64,000 nucleotides of DNA from Flavobacteriaceae bacterium CP2B (GCA_001683825.1 LXTR01000038.1:248001-312000); one strand, 5' to 3'. Shown: positions 7,394 to 16,975, counted from the first letter of the stretch. Numbers and translations are program-made. The notes: generated by a model not told the origin, from the letters alone.

Positions 7394-9745
7394 ATGGCAA
7401 AAAAGAAAAAACAGTCCAAACCTACATCTTCCAAAAAACGCTTTTCCCTTCGGTTGTCCAAACAGAATAAAGTCATCCTGGGAAGTCTGATGGTACTCCT
7501 CAGCCTGGCCCTGTTTTTTTCCTTTGGATCCTTTTATTTTACCTGGCAAGACGATCAAAGCCTTTTAACCGAGTTTGCGGACCGCAACGCCCAGGCAGAA
7601 AACCTGCTGAACAAATTCGGGGCCACGGTCAGCCATTTTTTCATGTACCGGGGTTTTGGCCTTGCCTCCTTCATTTTCCCCTACCTGCTCTGTATCACCG
7701 GGCTATACCTTTTTTTAAGTATTGAACTAAAAGGCCTTGCGGGAAAATGGATCTGGGGTCTGGTATTCCTGATATGGACATCTATCGCCCTTGGTTTTTT
7801 TGCCAGTGAACTCCCCTTACTCGGGGGGTTGGTCGGTTATGAAATGAATGACTTCCTTCAGGACTATGTGGGGAAAATCGGGGTGATGCTGCTTTTATTG
7901 TTCGGGCTGACGGTAATCATGGTGCGCCTTTTTAAGGTGACCCCGGATGACATCGCCCGCTACATCAGGGCAAAAACCGCCAAAACAACTCCCGGTACGG
8001 TTCCTGTTTCCGGGCAAGGGGATATGGAATCCCTGCTGGCAGACGCACCGGAGGAAGCGCCCGTAGTGGTAGACACCTATACCCACAAAAAAGACATCCC
8101 GCACCTTGACCTTGAAAAGGGGCATCCGCCCACAACGGCCGCTGAAGGGGAAGATATACAGATGCAGGTCGAAAAGATCCGGGAGGAAAAAGAGGAGTCT
8201 GATGTGCTTTCCGAAAAATTGGTGGCCGATTTCGGCGAATTTGACCCTACCCTCGAATTGCCCAATTACAAGTTTCCCCATCTGGACCTGCTGGACGCCC
8301 ATGGCAGTGGTGGGGGAATTACGATCAATCAGGAAGAACTGGAGGAAAACAAGAATAAGATCGTCGAGACCCTTAAGAACTACAAAATAGGGATCGCCCA
8401 GATCAAGGCTACCATAGGGCCCACGGTCACCCTCTACGAAATTGTACCCGAGGCGGGCATCCGCATCTCCAAGATCAAGAACCTGGAAGATGATATCGCG
8501 CTTTCACTGGCGGCCCTGGGAATCCGGATCATTGCGCCCATTCCCGGCAAAGGCACCATTGGTATTGAAGTGCCCAACAAGAATGCCTCTGTCGTGTCTA
8601 TGAGGTCGGTGATCGCCTCGAGCAAGTTCCAGAAAGCGGAAATGCAATTGCCCATCGCTTTTGGGAAGACCATCAGCAATGAGACCTTTGTGGTAGACCT
8701 TGCGAAAATGCCCCACCTTTTGATGGCTGGTGCCACCGGGCAGGGGAAATCAGTGGGCCTCAACGCGGTGTTGACCTCCCTGCTCTACAAGAAGCACCCC
8801 GCGGAGGTCAAATTCGTGCTGGTAGACCCCAAAAAAGTAGAACTCACCCTGTACAACAAGATCGAAAGGCATTATCTGGCCAAGCTGCCGGATACCGAAG
8901 AAGCGATCATTACGGACAATACCAAGGTGATCCACACCCTGAATTCCCTGTGTATCGAAATGGATAACCGCTATGAGCTTTTAAAGCAGGCCATGGTACG
9001 GAATATCAAGGAATACAATGCCAAATTCAGGGCGCGGAAATTGAACCCCAATGAAGGGCATACCTTTTTGCCCTATATCGTCCTGGTCATCGATGAGTTT
9101 GCAGACCTGATCATGACGGCGGGGAAAGAAGTGGAAACACCCATCGCCCGCCTGGCGCAACTTGCCCGGGCCACGGGCATCCACCTGATAATCGCCACAC
9201 AACGCCCTTCGGTGAACGTCATTACCGGGATCATCAAAGCGAACTTCCCGGCACGAATGGCCTTCCGAGTAACCTCCAAGATTGATTCGCGCACCATCCT
9301 GGACACCCAGGGGGCTGACCAGCTCATCGGACGTGGCGATATGCTCTTTACCCAGGGGAATGATGTGACCCGCCTGCAGTGTGCTTTCGTGGACACCCCG
9401 GAGGTAGCTAAAATCACTGAATATATTGGCTCCCAAAGGGCCTACCCCGAAGCCCACCTCTTACCGGAATACGAAGGGGAGGATTCTGGCACGGGAGTTG
9501 ATTACGATATCTCCGACAGGGATGCGATGTTCAGGGAAGCGGCAGAAGTCATTGTCACGGCCCAACAAGGCTCGGCCTCCCTGATACAACGCAAGCTGAA
9601 ACTGGGCTATAACCGGGCCGGGAGGATCATAGACCAACTGGAGGCCGCGGGCATCGTGGGCCCATTTGAAGGCAGCAAGGCCAGGCAGGTACTCATCCCC
9701 GATCTGGTGGCCCTGGAACAATTATTGGAAAATGAAACAAAATAA
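7394..9745 (+). CDS. ftsK: DNA translocase FtsK/SpoIIIE
   Basis: 783 residues. A lysine-rich N-terminus is followed by four transmembrane segments (about residues 30-180), a short acidic linker (to ~290) and the motor. Walker A GATGQGKS is at residues 446-453; Walker B is IVLVIDEFADLI near 570. The gamma domain at the C-terminus (AQQGSASLIQRKLKLGYNRAGRIIDQLE) is the winged helix that reads polar chromosome motifs. The protein pumps chromosome ends through the closing septum and activates XerCD. It heads a close gene run with lolA, the LptF/G-type permease and ribB, all envelope or core functions. Confidence 0.96.
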   Translation: MAKKKKQSKPTSSKKRFSLRLSKQNKVILGSLMVLLSLALFFSFGSFYFTWQDDQSLLTEFADRNAQAENLLNKFGATVSHFFMYRGFGLASFIFPYLLCITGLYLFLSIELKGLAGKWIWGLVFLIWTSIALGFFASELPLLGGLVGYEMNDFLQDYVGKIGVMLLLLFGLTVIMVRLFKVTPDDIARYIRAKTAKTTPGTVPVSGQGDMESLLADAPEEAPVVVDTYTHKKDIPHLDLEKGHPPTTAAEGEDIQMQVEKIREEKEESDVLSEKLVADFGEFDPTLELPNYKFPHLDLLDAHGSGGGITINQEELEENKNKIVETLKNYKIGIAQIKATIGPTVTLYEIVPEAGIRISKIKNLEDDIALSLAALGIRIIAPIPGKGTIGIEVPNKNASVVSMRSVIASSKFQKAEMQLPIAFGKTISNETFVVDLAKMPHLLMAGATGQGKSVGLNAVLTSLLYKKHPAEVKFVLVDPKKVELTLYNKIERHYLAKLPDTEEAIITDNTKVIHTLNSLCIEMDNRYELLKQAMVRNIKEYNAKFRARKLNPNEGHTFLPYIVLVIDEFADLIMTAGKEVETPIARLAQLARATGIHLIIATQRPSVNVITGIIKANFPARMAFRVTSKIDSRTILDTQGADQLIGRGDMLFTQGNDVTRLQCAFVDTPEVAKITEYIGSQRAYPEAHLLPEYEGEDSGTGVDYDISDRDAMFREAAEVIVTAQQGSASLIQRKLKLGYNRAGRIIDQLEAAGIVGPFEGSKARQVLIPDLVALEQLLENETK

Positions 9746-9749
9746 GACC

Positions 9750-10394
9750 ATGAAAAATTTCTTTGTACTATTCGTAGCATTCCTGGCGGCAGGCCAGTTG
9801 GCAGCACAGGATTCACAGAAGGCGAAAGCCCTGCTGGATGAAGTATATGAAAAGGTTAAAGGCTATGAAAACATTAAGGTTGAATTCAAATACGAACTGC
9901 ACAATACCGAGGCAGACATCCACCAGGAAACCCGTGGGGATGTAACCCTGATGGGCGATAAATACCTCTTTAACTACCTGGGCTCCCTGCAGCTCTATGA
10001 CGGGAAAAAGGTATACACTGTGGTCCCGGACAACGAAGAAGTGACCATAGAGGACAAATCCCAGGACGAGAATACCATTACCCCTTCAGACATGCTCACT
10101 TTTTACCGGAAGGGGCATACCTATGACTGGGATATCCTCCAAAATGTCCAGGGAAGGAAAATTCAATATGTCAAGCTGACCCCTATAGACAGTAATTCTG
10201 AAATCGCCAATATCTTGCTGGGTATTGATATTGAAACCAAACACATTTACAAACTGATCGAAACCGGGAAAAACGGCACCAAGACCACCATTACTGTTAA
10301 TTCTTTTAAAACCAACCAGCCTTTATCCCAAACCTTGTTTACCTTTAATGAAGGCAAATACAAGGAACAGGGCTATTACATTATAAGAAACTGA
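9750..10394 (+). CDS. lolA: Outer-membrane lipoprotein carrier protein LolA-like
   Basis: 214 residues from the ATG chosen because it gives a clean signal peptide (MKNFFVLFVAFLAAGQLAAQ) 4 bp after ftsK. An ATG six codons earlier overlaps ftsK and cannot be excluded. The mature part has the LolA layout: DEVYEKVKGYENIKVEFKY, then ETRGDVTLMGDKYLFNY and LYDGKKVYTVVPDNEEV, which form the open beta-barrel that shuttles lipoproteins through the periplasm. The gene order ftsK-lolA-lptF/G is common in flavobacteria and supports the call. It is translationally close to both neighbours. Confidence 0.88.
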   Translation: MKNFFVLFVAFLAAGQLAAQDSQKAKALLDEVYEKVKGYENIKVEFKYELHNTEADIHQETRGDVTLMGDKYLFNYLGSLQLYDGKKVYTVVPDNEEVTIEDKSQDENTITPSDMLTFYRKGHTYDWDILQNVQGRKIQYVKLTPIDSNSEIANILLGIDIETKHIYKLIETGKNGTKTTITVNSFKTNQPLSQTLFTFNEGKYKEQGYYIIRN

Positions 10395-10398
10395 GGCG

Positions 10399-11910
10399 TT
10401 GCGAATTTTAGACCAGTATATTCTACGAAGATTTCTATACAATTTCGTCAGTTCCTTTGTGACCCTGATGTTTATCTTCATCTTCCAGACGATCTGGTTG
10501 TTTATAGATGACCTCGCAGGCAAAGGACTCGACATTGTCATTATCGGGAAGTTCCTCTTCTACCTGATGCCCAACCTTACGGAGAAAGTTCTCCCGCTCA
10601 CCGTTTTGCTTTCTTCTATCCTGACCTTTGGGGCCTTTGCAGAAAACTATGAATTCGCGGCCATGAAAGCATCCGGGATCTCCCTGCAAAGGTCTATGCT
10701 CAGCCTGATTGTCTTTGTGGTATTCCTCGGGGGGGTGACGTTCTACTTCGCCAACAGTGTTATTCCGGCCTCCGAACAAAAGATCTTCAATATGAGGCGC
10801 AATATCGCCAAAGTAAAACCCGCGGCGGTCATTGAAGAAGGGGTTTTTAGTGATTTTGAGGGATTGAATATCAAAGTGGATGAAAAATTCGGGGAGAACG
10901 ACCGCTTCCTCAACAATGTCATCATCCACAAGAAATCCGATTTGCAACTCAACAATACCGTGATCAAAGCGCGTACCGGGGAACTCATCAGCAGTGAGGC
11001 CTCGGAGATCATCCAACTGGTACTAAAAGACGGCCATTATTACGAAGACCTGCGGCCCAGCGCGGCAGACGACCAGCGCAAGTATCCATTTGCCAAATCA
11101 AATTTCGATACTTATACCATCAACATTCTGGTTCCCCAGGATGAACAGGACCTGGAAGAGGACCGGGATATCCGGACCGACAAAATGAAAAATATTGCGA
11201 GGCTCAAAAAGGACATCGATTCGCTGGAGGAGAACAATGTCCAGGTAGTGGCGGCCTTTTCCAAGAATATCGTCAACAGGATGGGGGCCTTCCCCATTGA
11301 CCAACCCCGGGATTCTGCCCTTTCCGAACGCGTCCAATCTTTTGAAAAGACCGAAAAAATCGATTCCGTCCTGCGTAAAAAGAAGGAGATTCGGCGCGAT
11401 TCCGTTCATGCCAATTTCACGAATGTGGTAGCCCTCTACCAGGAATGGCAGCAGATACAGATGCTGGGCAACGCCAAGAATACGGTATCCAACATCCTCA
11501 ATTCCATACAGGGTAAAAAAGAAGACCTGCAAAGGCGGTATAAGATCCATAACATGCATATCCTGTCGCTACACAATAAGTTTGCCCTGGCCTTTTCCTG
11601 TATCATCCTCTTTTTTGTGGGTGCCCCCCTGGGCGCTATTATCCGCAAGGGAGGCCTTGGGCTGCCCATGGTGATCGCCATTGTACTCTTCCTGGCCTAT
11701 TACTTCATCGGGGTCTTTGCCGGCAATTACGCCAAGGAGGGAAATATCCATCCCATCATGGGCGCATGGCTTTCTACGCTAATAATGTTACCTTTGGGTA
11801 TCTTTTTAACCCGCAGGGCAACTGCAGATAAGGGCCTTATGAGCTTTGGGCACATTGTGGATACGATAAGGGAGCTCTTTAAAAAACAAGACGAAGAACC
11901 GGAAACATGA
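10399..11910 (+). CDS. LptF/LptG-family permease (lipopolysaccharide export)
   Basis: 503 residues of the YjgP/YjgQ family, the membrane part of the LptB2FG transporter that lifts LPS from the inner membrane. The N-terminal signature RILDQYILRRFLYNFVSSF and three helices (to ~residue 120) precede a periplasmic jellyroll (~130-385, long and rich in charged coiled segments). Three more helices follow (~390-480). The start is TTG, 4 bp after the lolA stop, with an ACTGAGG ribosome-binding site inside the lolA end. Whether it is LptF or LptG is uncertain. The last codons overlap the ribB start by 4 bp. Confidence 0.9.
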   Translation: MRILDQYILRRFLYNFVSSFVTLMFIFIFQTIWLFIDDLAGKGLDIVIIGKFLFYLMPNLTEKVLPLTVLLSSILTFGAFAENYEFAAMKASGISLQRSMLSLIVFVVFLGGVTFYFANSVIPASEQKIFNMRRNIAKVKPAAVIEEGVFSDFEGLNIKVDEKFGENDRFLNNVIIHKKSDLQLNNTVIKARTGELISSEASEIIQLVLKDGHYYEDLRPSAADDQRKYPFAKSNFDTYTINILVPQDEQDLEEDRDIRTDKMKNIARLKKDIDSLEENNVQVVAAFSKNIVNRMGAFPIDQPRDSALSERVQSFEKTEKIDSVLRKKKEIRRDSVHANFTNVVALYQEWQQIQMLGNAKNTVSNILNSIQGKKEDLQRRYKIHNMHILSLHNKFALAFSCIILFFVGAPLGAIIRKGGLGLPMVIAIVLFLAYYFIGVFAGNYAKEGNIHPIMGAWLSTLIMLPLGIFLTRRATADKGLMSFGHIVDTIRELFKKQDEEPET

Positions 11911-13049
11911 TTACACCAAAACCAAATACCATCGTTCTGGATTCTATTGAGGAGGCCATAGAGGATATCCGCAATGGAAAGGTGATTATCGTGGTGGATG
12001 ACGAAAACCGCGAGAATGAAGGGGATTTTATCGCCGCAGCAGAAATGGTGACCCCGGAAATGATCAATTTTATGGCCAAGTATGGGCGGGGGTTAATTTG
12101 CGCTCCCCTGACGGAAAAGCGCTGCGAAGAACTGGAGCTGACCATGATGGTGGAGAACAACACCGTACTGCACCATACGCAATTCACGGTATCGGTTGAT
12201 TTGATCGGCCACGGTTGTACCACCGGGATTTCGGTACACGACCGTGCCAAGACGATCAAGGCGCTCGTGGACAAAGAAACCCGGCCCTTTGACCTGGGGA
12301 GGCCCGGGCATATCTTCCCCCTGAGGGCGAGGAACGGGGGGGTCTTACGACGTACCGGGCATACCGAGGCTGCCGTTGATTTTGCCCGCCTGGCTGGCTT
12401 CCAGCCGGCCGGAATATTGGTGGAAGTCCTCAACGAAGACGGCACTATGGCCCGTTTGCCGCATTTGGTGGAAGTGGCCAAAAAATTTGACCTGAAACTG
12501 GTCTCCATCGAAGACCTGGTGGCCTATCGCATGCGGCATGACAGCCTCATCGTCAAGAAGGAGTCGTTTGAAATGCAAACCCGTTTCGGGGAGTATACCC
12601 TGCATGCCTACCAACAAACCACCAACGACCAGGTCCACCTTGCCCTTACCAAAGGGACCTGGAAACGCGATGAGCCAGTGCTGACAAGGATCAACTCTAC
12701 GTTGGTAAACAACGATATCCTGGGGACCCTTACCAACAATGCCGACAAAAAACTGGATGACATGTTCCGTGCCCTGAACGAAGAAGGCCGGGGCGCTATC
12801 GTTTTTATCAACCAGCAAAGTGAGTCGTTTAACCTGTTGAAACGGATCAAGGGCCTGAAGGAAAATCAGGCAAATGGGATCATGCGGGCCCCGAAAATAG
12901 AAATGGATGCCAAGGATTTCGGGATAGGGGCACAAATCCTCCACGATCTCCACATCAGTAAGTTGCGGGTGATGACCAACTCCTCACAGACCAAACGCGT
13001 AGGGATTGTGGGCTACGGGCTTGAGATAGTGGGATACGCCCCGTATTAA
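11907..13049 (+). CDS. ribB: 3,4-dihydroxy-2-butanone-4-phosphate synthase with degenerate GTP cyclohydrolase II domain (RibBX type)
   Basis: 380 residues. The N-terminal ~205 residues are a complete RibB that converts ribulose 5-phosphate for riboflavin synthesis: DDENRENEGD binds metal and substrate, GHGCTTGISVHDRA and GHTEAAVDFARLAG are conserved. The C-terminal ~170 residues align in layout with GTP cyclohydrolase II. The zinc site, normally three Cys in a C-x-x-D-x-x-G-S-x-x-C-D-C pattern, reads LVNNDILGTLTNNADKK with no Cys, so GTP hydrolysis is not expected. A separate RibA should be encoded elsewhere. Its end overlaps the convergent aminotransferase gene by 4 bp. Confidence 0.9.
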   Translation: MITPKPNTIVLDSIEEAIEDIRNGKVIIVVDDENRENEGDFIAAAEMVTPEMINFMAKYGRGLICAPLTEKRCEELELTMMVENNTVLHHTQFTVSVDLIGHGCTTGISVHDRAKTIKALVDKETRPFDLGRPGHIFPLRARNGGVLRRTGHTEAAVDFARLAGFQPAGILVEVLNEDGTMARLPHLVEVAKKFDLKLVSIEDLVAYRMRHDSLIVKKESFEMQTRFGEYTLHAYQQTTNDQVHLALTKGTWKRDEPVLTRINSTLVNNDILGTLTNNADKKLDDMFRALNEEGRGAIVFINQQSESFNLLKRIKGLKENQANGIMRAPKIEMDAKDFGIGAQILHDLHISKLRVMTNSSQTKRVGIVGYGLEIVGYAPY

Positions 13050-14248
13050 TCTTCCCGGCAATATTGGCCTACCACCGCAGCCATGGTACCGGCCCGTTCG
13101 GCCAACTGGGCTGGCGTCCAACTCAACTTTATCAGGCAACTAATGGTACGTCCCATCCAATAATCGGACTGGCTGAAATCCTGGGCAACCAGGCGTGCAA
13201 GCGAGGCTTTTAGCTCCCGGGATAGCCTTCCGGGGCTGATCCCTTGCTTCAGATGGTCCCATTTCCTGTGGTAGTGCCAGTGGTTGTCATACCAGTAAAA
13301 ACAGGCATCTACCCCGGCTTCCCCCAATGCCTTATGTGTTTTGCGGGCAGTATCATCATCGGGCAGGAAAAAGGACAGGAAAGAATAATTGGCTACCCCT
13401 CCCTGGGGAACCCGCCTGAACTGCAGGCCCGGAATACCCGCAAGGGCCTCCCGCAGCACCGTGTAATGTCGTTTCTGGATGGCCAGGAATTCGTCTAACT
13501 GTCTTAGTTGGGCCAGGCCAACGGCGGCGTGCAATTCCGAAATGCGGTAGTTAAACCCCATAAACGGATGGCCCTCCGCCCCACGGTCTTTCCCTATATG
13601 GTCATGCCCATGGTCTGAATAATGGTCTGCATTCCTGTAAAAGGCCTCATTGTTGGTGATCAGCGCGCCCCCTTCCCCACAGGTGATGGTTTTTACGTAA
13701 TCAAAAGAGAAGCACCCTATATCGCCATAGCTACCCAGCGGTTTTCCCTCATAGCTGCCCCCTATGGCCTGGCAGGCATCTTCCAAAAGCAAGAGGCCAT
13801 GGGTGTCGCACAGGGCTTTCAGGGCAGTGAGGTCGGCCATCGAGCCACACATGTGCACCGGCATGATGGCTTTGGTACGCGGACCTATGTACTTCTTTAC
13901 AGATGCGGGATCCAGGGTCAGGGTGTCGTCAATATCCGCCAGAACGGGTACCGCCCCCAAAGCCAACACAGCCTCGAAACTGGCCACAAAAGTAAAGGTA
14001 GGAAGGATAACCTCGTCCCCGGCCCCCACCCCGGCGCTGGCCAGGGCTACGGTAATTGCCGCCGTACCACTGCTGACCAATTGCGCGTGCTTTACCTGCA
14101 TCCTGCACGCCAGTGCCTGTTCCATTTCCACTGCCTTCCATCGCTCCTTACGCATGGCATCAAAACCATAACGCATCAGTACGCCACTATCCATGACCGA
14201 AGCAACCTCGGCCCGTTCCTTTTCTCCCAAAAATTCAAATCCCGGCAT
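13046..14248 (-). CDS. DegT/DnrJ/EryC1/StrS-family aminotransferase, KdnA-like
   Basis: 400 residues of the PLP sugar-aminotransferase family. The Schiff-base lysine lies in FSFDYVKTITCGEGGALIT and the cofactor Asp in LLLLEDACQAIGGSYEG. SSGTAAITVAL is the phosphate loop. The start MPGFEFLGEKE, the HSDHGHDH-type segment (YSDHGHDHIG) and the FYWYDNHWHYHRKWDHL block strongly recall KdnA, which makes 8-amino-3,8-dideoxy-octulosonate (Kdo8N) for lipopolysaccharide in Shewanella; this is from memory of the family. The partner oxidase KdnB is not adjacent. It is followed in the same direction by a nitroreductase and TauE with short gaps. Confidence 0.78.
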   Translation of the reverse strand: MPGFEFLGEKERAEVASVMDSGVLMRYGFDAMRKERWKAVEMEQALACRMQVKHAQLVSSGTAAITVALASAGVGAGDEVILPTFTFVASFEAVLALGAVPVLADIDDTLTLDPASVKKYIGPRTKAIMPVHMCGSMADLTALKALCDTHGLLLLEDACQAIGGSYEGKPLGSYGDIGCFSFDYVKTITCGEGGALITNNEAFYRNADHYSDHGHDHIGKDRGAEGHPFMGFNYRISELHAAVGLAQLRQLDEFLAIQKRHYTVLREALAGIPGLQFRRVPQGGVANYSFLSFFLPDDDTARKTHKALGEAGVDACFYWYDNHWHYHRKWDHLKQGISPGRLSRELKASLARLVAQDFSQSDYWMGRTISCLIKLSWTPAQLAERAGTMAAVVGQYCRED

Positions 14249-14260
14249 AGGTAAATAGGT

Positions 14261-14896
14261 CTAATCTATATGAATAATGCTTTTGTCCATGGGACGCCTT
14301 ACCTTTTTAAAGCCCGAAAAACGGTCGTCTTCGGCCCGGTACCCAACCGGCAGGACCAGGACGGAGCGCAACCCCATGGCTTGCAGGCCCAGTAATTCGT
14401 CATAACCCGATGGAACAAAGCCTTCCATCGGGCAGGAATCAATTTTCCGCAGGGCACAAATCGTCAGCAGGTTCCCCAGGGCCAGATACGCCTGGTTCTT
14501 AGCCCATGCTTCGATCTCACTGCTATCCCGTTCCGAAAAATCCCGTACCAGTTCCTTCCGGAAAGGGTTAAGGATCTCCTCACTGGTGCCCCTTACCTGT
14601 TTGACCCTCTTGAAATAGGAAGTAATATAAGCGCTATCGATCTTTTGTTCGGTACAAAGGACCAACAGGTGGGAAGCCTGGGATACCTGGTGTTGGTGGT
14701 AGGAATACGGCAACAACTGTTCCTGCAGCGTCTTATTGCTCACCACCACGAGTTTTATGGGTTGTAAGCCGTAGGAGGTGGCCGTCAGGTTAAACCCTTG
14801 TTTGAGGATCTCAATTTCTTCTTTGGGAAGCAACCGGTCCGCATCAAACTTCTTAACGGCATACCGCCATTCCAAATGCGCAATAATGTCTTTCAT
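14261..14896 (-). CDS. NAD(P)H-dependent nitroreductase-family oxidoreductase
   Basis: 211 residues, the length of NfsB-type FMN enzymes. Family features include the N-terminal R-Y-A-V-K-K-F segment that contacts FMN, SYGLQPIKLVVVSN, the middle AKNQAYLALGNLLTICALRKIDSCPMEGF block, and the C-terminal LPVGYRAEDD(R). Such enzymes reduce quinones, nitro compounds or flavins; the true substrate is unknown. It sits 12 bp upstream of the aminotransferase gene and 7 bp downstream of tauE on the same strand, so the three probably share a transcript. Confidence 0.85.
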   Translation of the reverse strand: MKDIIAHLEWRYAVKKFDADRLLPKEEIEILKQGFNLTATSYGLQPIKLVVVSNKTLQEQLLPYSYHQHQVSQASHLLVLCTEQKIDSAYITSYFKRVKQVRGTSEEILNPFRKELVRDFSERDSSEIEAWAKNQAYLALGNLLTICALRKIDSCPMEGFVPSGYDELLGLQAMGLRSVLVLPVGYRAEDDRFSGFKKVRRPMDKSIIHID

Positions 14897-14903
14897 TGCA
14901 ACT

Positions 14904-15659
14904 TTAATTAAAGAACCACAACTTAATCGCCATGGCCACCACCATAATGATAAGAAAAGTTTTTATAAATCCGTCGCCCCGGTTCACAGACACCCTGCTC
15001 GATACCCAGGCGCCCAGCCCATTCCCTATGGCGAGGACCAGGCCCACTTCCCAAATGACTTTGTCATTAAAAACGAAGACCGCAAGGGCGGCCAGGGTGT
15101 ACATGAGCACCACCGCCACCTTGGTGGCATTGGCCCTGACCAGGGTAAGATGGTTTACGTAATGTAAAAAAAGGATGATGATAAACCCAATCCCCGCATT
15201 GATAAACCCCCCGTATATCCCAATAAAGAAAAAACCAACAATTCCAAGCCACAGGTGTTTTCCGCTGATCCTTTCATGGAGCTTATCCAGCTTGATCCCC
15301 GGACTAAATATAATGATCAACACCACCGCGACCATAATAATGGCCAGGATGCGGTTAAAGGTGTCCCCTTTGATATCCACCGCCAGATAGGCGCCCAGGA
15401 TAGCCCCCACAAGGGCCGAGACCCCCAGGTAGGCATTAAAGGGAAAGGTAGAAACCCCCTTGCTCTTAAAACCCATCACCCCCATGGTATTCTGTACCAC
15501 GATGGCGACACGGTTGGTCCCGTTGGCAACCGCCGGCGGAAGGCCCAGGAAAATAAGAACCGGTAGCGAAATCAGGGAGGCCCCCCCGGCAATAGTATTG
15601 ATAAACCCAACGACAAACCCCACCCCGATGAGCAGGGGGTATTGATACCATGCTTCCAT
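14904..15659 (-). CDS. TauE/SafE-family sulfite/sulfonate exporter
   Basis: 251 residues with about eight transmembrane helices. The N-terminal half-repeat carries GFINTIAGGASLISLPVLIFLGLPPAVANGTNR and the second half GGFINAGIGFIIILFLHYV with LVRANATKV, the internal duplication and (A/G)GGG-type motifs of TauE/SafE. These proteins export sulfite, sulfoacetate or related anions. It is first in a three-gene minus-strand unit with the nitroreductase and aminotransferase. Nothing nearby ties it to taurine breakdown. Confidence 0.88.
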   Translation of the reverse strand: MEAWYQYPLLIGVGFVVGFINTIAGGASLISLPVLIFLGLPPAVANGTNRVAIVVQNTMGVMGFKSKGVSTFPFNAYLGVSALVGAILGAYLAVDIKGDTFNRILAIIMVAVVLIIIFSPGIKLDKLHERISGKHLWLGIVGFFFIGIYGGFINAGIGFIIILFLHYVNHLTLVRANATKVAVVLMYTLAALAVFVFNDKVIWEVGLVLAIGNGLGAWVSSRVSVNRGDGFIKTFLIIMVVAMAIKLWFFN

Positions 15660-15710
15660 TTGGCAAAAATACGGGTATCCCCTGAATAACCTACAGAAAA
15701 TCTTGGGTGG

Positions 15711-16250
15711 CTATTTGGTCACCGCCTTTCCCTTGATGACTTCATACCCCCACCTTCCCTCCTGCAGCGTTAGGATGACCGACCGGTAGTCGTCCTTCCA
15801 CTTGTAGAAACGGTGTGCAAATACCAATTCCCTTTGGAGTCCTTTGTACCTGATGGTGAAGGTTGGCTTGCGTTTTTCCCTTGCTCCCTTGCTACCCGGA
15901 TGGGAGGAACGCTCCACGATAGCAAATTCTTTGCGCGAAACGCCTCCATCGGTTAAATAGTAGTTCGAAATCAGGAAGAGGGAGCTGCATATGAAGCCCC
16001 AGCTCACCAGGTTCCAAAGGGCCGCCATGAGCAGCCCAATACCCCCCCTGAGGTGGTAAGTGGCCTTGAAGCTATAGATATCGAGCAGGGTGGCCACCGC
16101 AGTGGCCAGGAGCATCACGCCCAATAGCACCCGCAAGGGGATGAAGGTAAGCCGGAAAAGATAGACTTCCCATAAAAGCAGGAGGAGTCCCGCAAAACCC
16201 ATCATCAGGTAAAAATAGTGCCTGCTTCTGTTTCGTATTTCTGGTTTCAT
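15711..16250 (-). CDS. Hypothetical membrane protein with cytosolic or periplasmic tail
   Basis: 179 residues from the start MKPEIRNRSRHYFYL; a longer reading to 16325 adds 25 unlikely residues. Four hydrophobic helices occupy roughly residues 12-100. The last ~75 residues (REKRKPTFTIRYKGLQRELVF and onwards) form a predicted beta-rich soluble tail. I do not recognise the family. The layout resembles small flavobacterial membrane proteins of unknown role. It is isolated between tauE and the divergent kinase pair. Confidence 0.55.
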   Translation of the reverse strand: MKPEIRNRSRHYFYLMMGFAGLLLLLWEVYLFRLTFIPLRVLLGVMLLATAVATLLDIYSFKATYHLRGGIGLLMAALWNLVSWGFICSSLFLISNYYLTDGGVSRKEFAIVERSSHPGSKGAREKRKPTFTIRYKGLQRELVFAHRFYKWKDDYRSVILTLQEGRWGYEVIKGKAVTK

Positions 16251-16453
16251 GCGATCATGGAGGGCTGTCCGGCCCCTGCGGTATGGTAAAATGGGTTTCG
16301 TGGTACACAAGATACGTATTTCCAAATTTCAGAGGACATCCCCGGAGCCCCAACCATCTGCGGATGAGCGTCCCATAGGAAACCACCACAACATTTCCGG
16401 CGGGTGGGCCCGCAAGGACTATTTTAAAAGTCCTATCTTAGGACAGGTCCTAT

Positions 16454-16975
16454 ATGCCAGTACCCATGGAACCTGTAAAACCCATCCTCATTTTGGTCTT
16501 TGGCCTGCCCGGAACAGGTAAGACCACGTTGGCCACCGCGCTCGCCAGGAAATTGGGGCTCGCCCATTACAACACCGATGTGGTACGAAGCCGGATGGGC
16601 CGAATGGGCCGGTACAGGGAGACCGACAAGGAACGGGTGTACGCTCAGCTCCTGGAACTGGCCACAACGGCGCTGGCGAAGGGAGATAGTGTGATCCTAG
16701 ATGGCACCTTTTACAAACAAGCCTTGCGGGAACAGTATGCCGGGATTGCGAAACGGCTGGGGGCTGGCATAAAATGGATTGAAACCTGTGCTTCGGAGGA
16801 TGTGGTAAAGGCCCGCGTAACTGTCAAGCGACCTTACACGGAAGCTGATTTTGAGGTCTACAAAAAGATCAAAGCGGCCTATGAACCTATGGTATCAAAC
16901 TGCCTCCGCCTCCACACCGACCGTGAAGAAATTAGCACCCTGGTGGAAAAATCAGTGGAATACCTAAAGCAATGA
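16454..16975 (+). CDS. P-loop kinase-like ATP-binding protein (AAA_33 / COG0645 type)
   Basis: 173 residues. Walker A GLPGTGKTTLA is at about residues 17-27. The substrate-lid region DVVRSRMGRMGRY precedes VILDGTFYKQALREQY, where the Asp is the Walker-B-like acid, and later VKRPYTEADFEVYKKIK. These enzymes phosphorylate small molecules or nucleosides; the substrate is unknown. It overlaps the following phosphotransferase gene by 4 bp (ATGA). In many bacteria the two domains are a single polypeptide with the phosphotransferase first, so here they are separate genes in reversed order. Met1 or Met5 may be the start. Confidence 0.75.
   Translation: MPVPMEPVKPILILVFGLPGTGKTTLATALARKLGLAHYNTDVVRSRMGRMGRYRETDKERVYAQLLELATTALAKGDSVILDGTFYKQALREQYAGIAKRLGAGIKWIETCASEDVVKARVTVKRPYTEADFEVYKKIKAAYEPMVSNCLRLHTDREEISTLVEKSVEYLKQ

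Noticed and set aside
13622-14254. Plus-strand open frame opposite the KdnA-like aminotransferase
   Set aside because: The minus strand carries all PLP motifs; the opposite frame is compositional.
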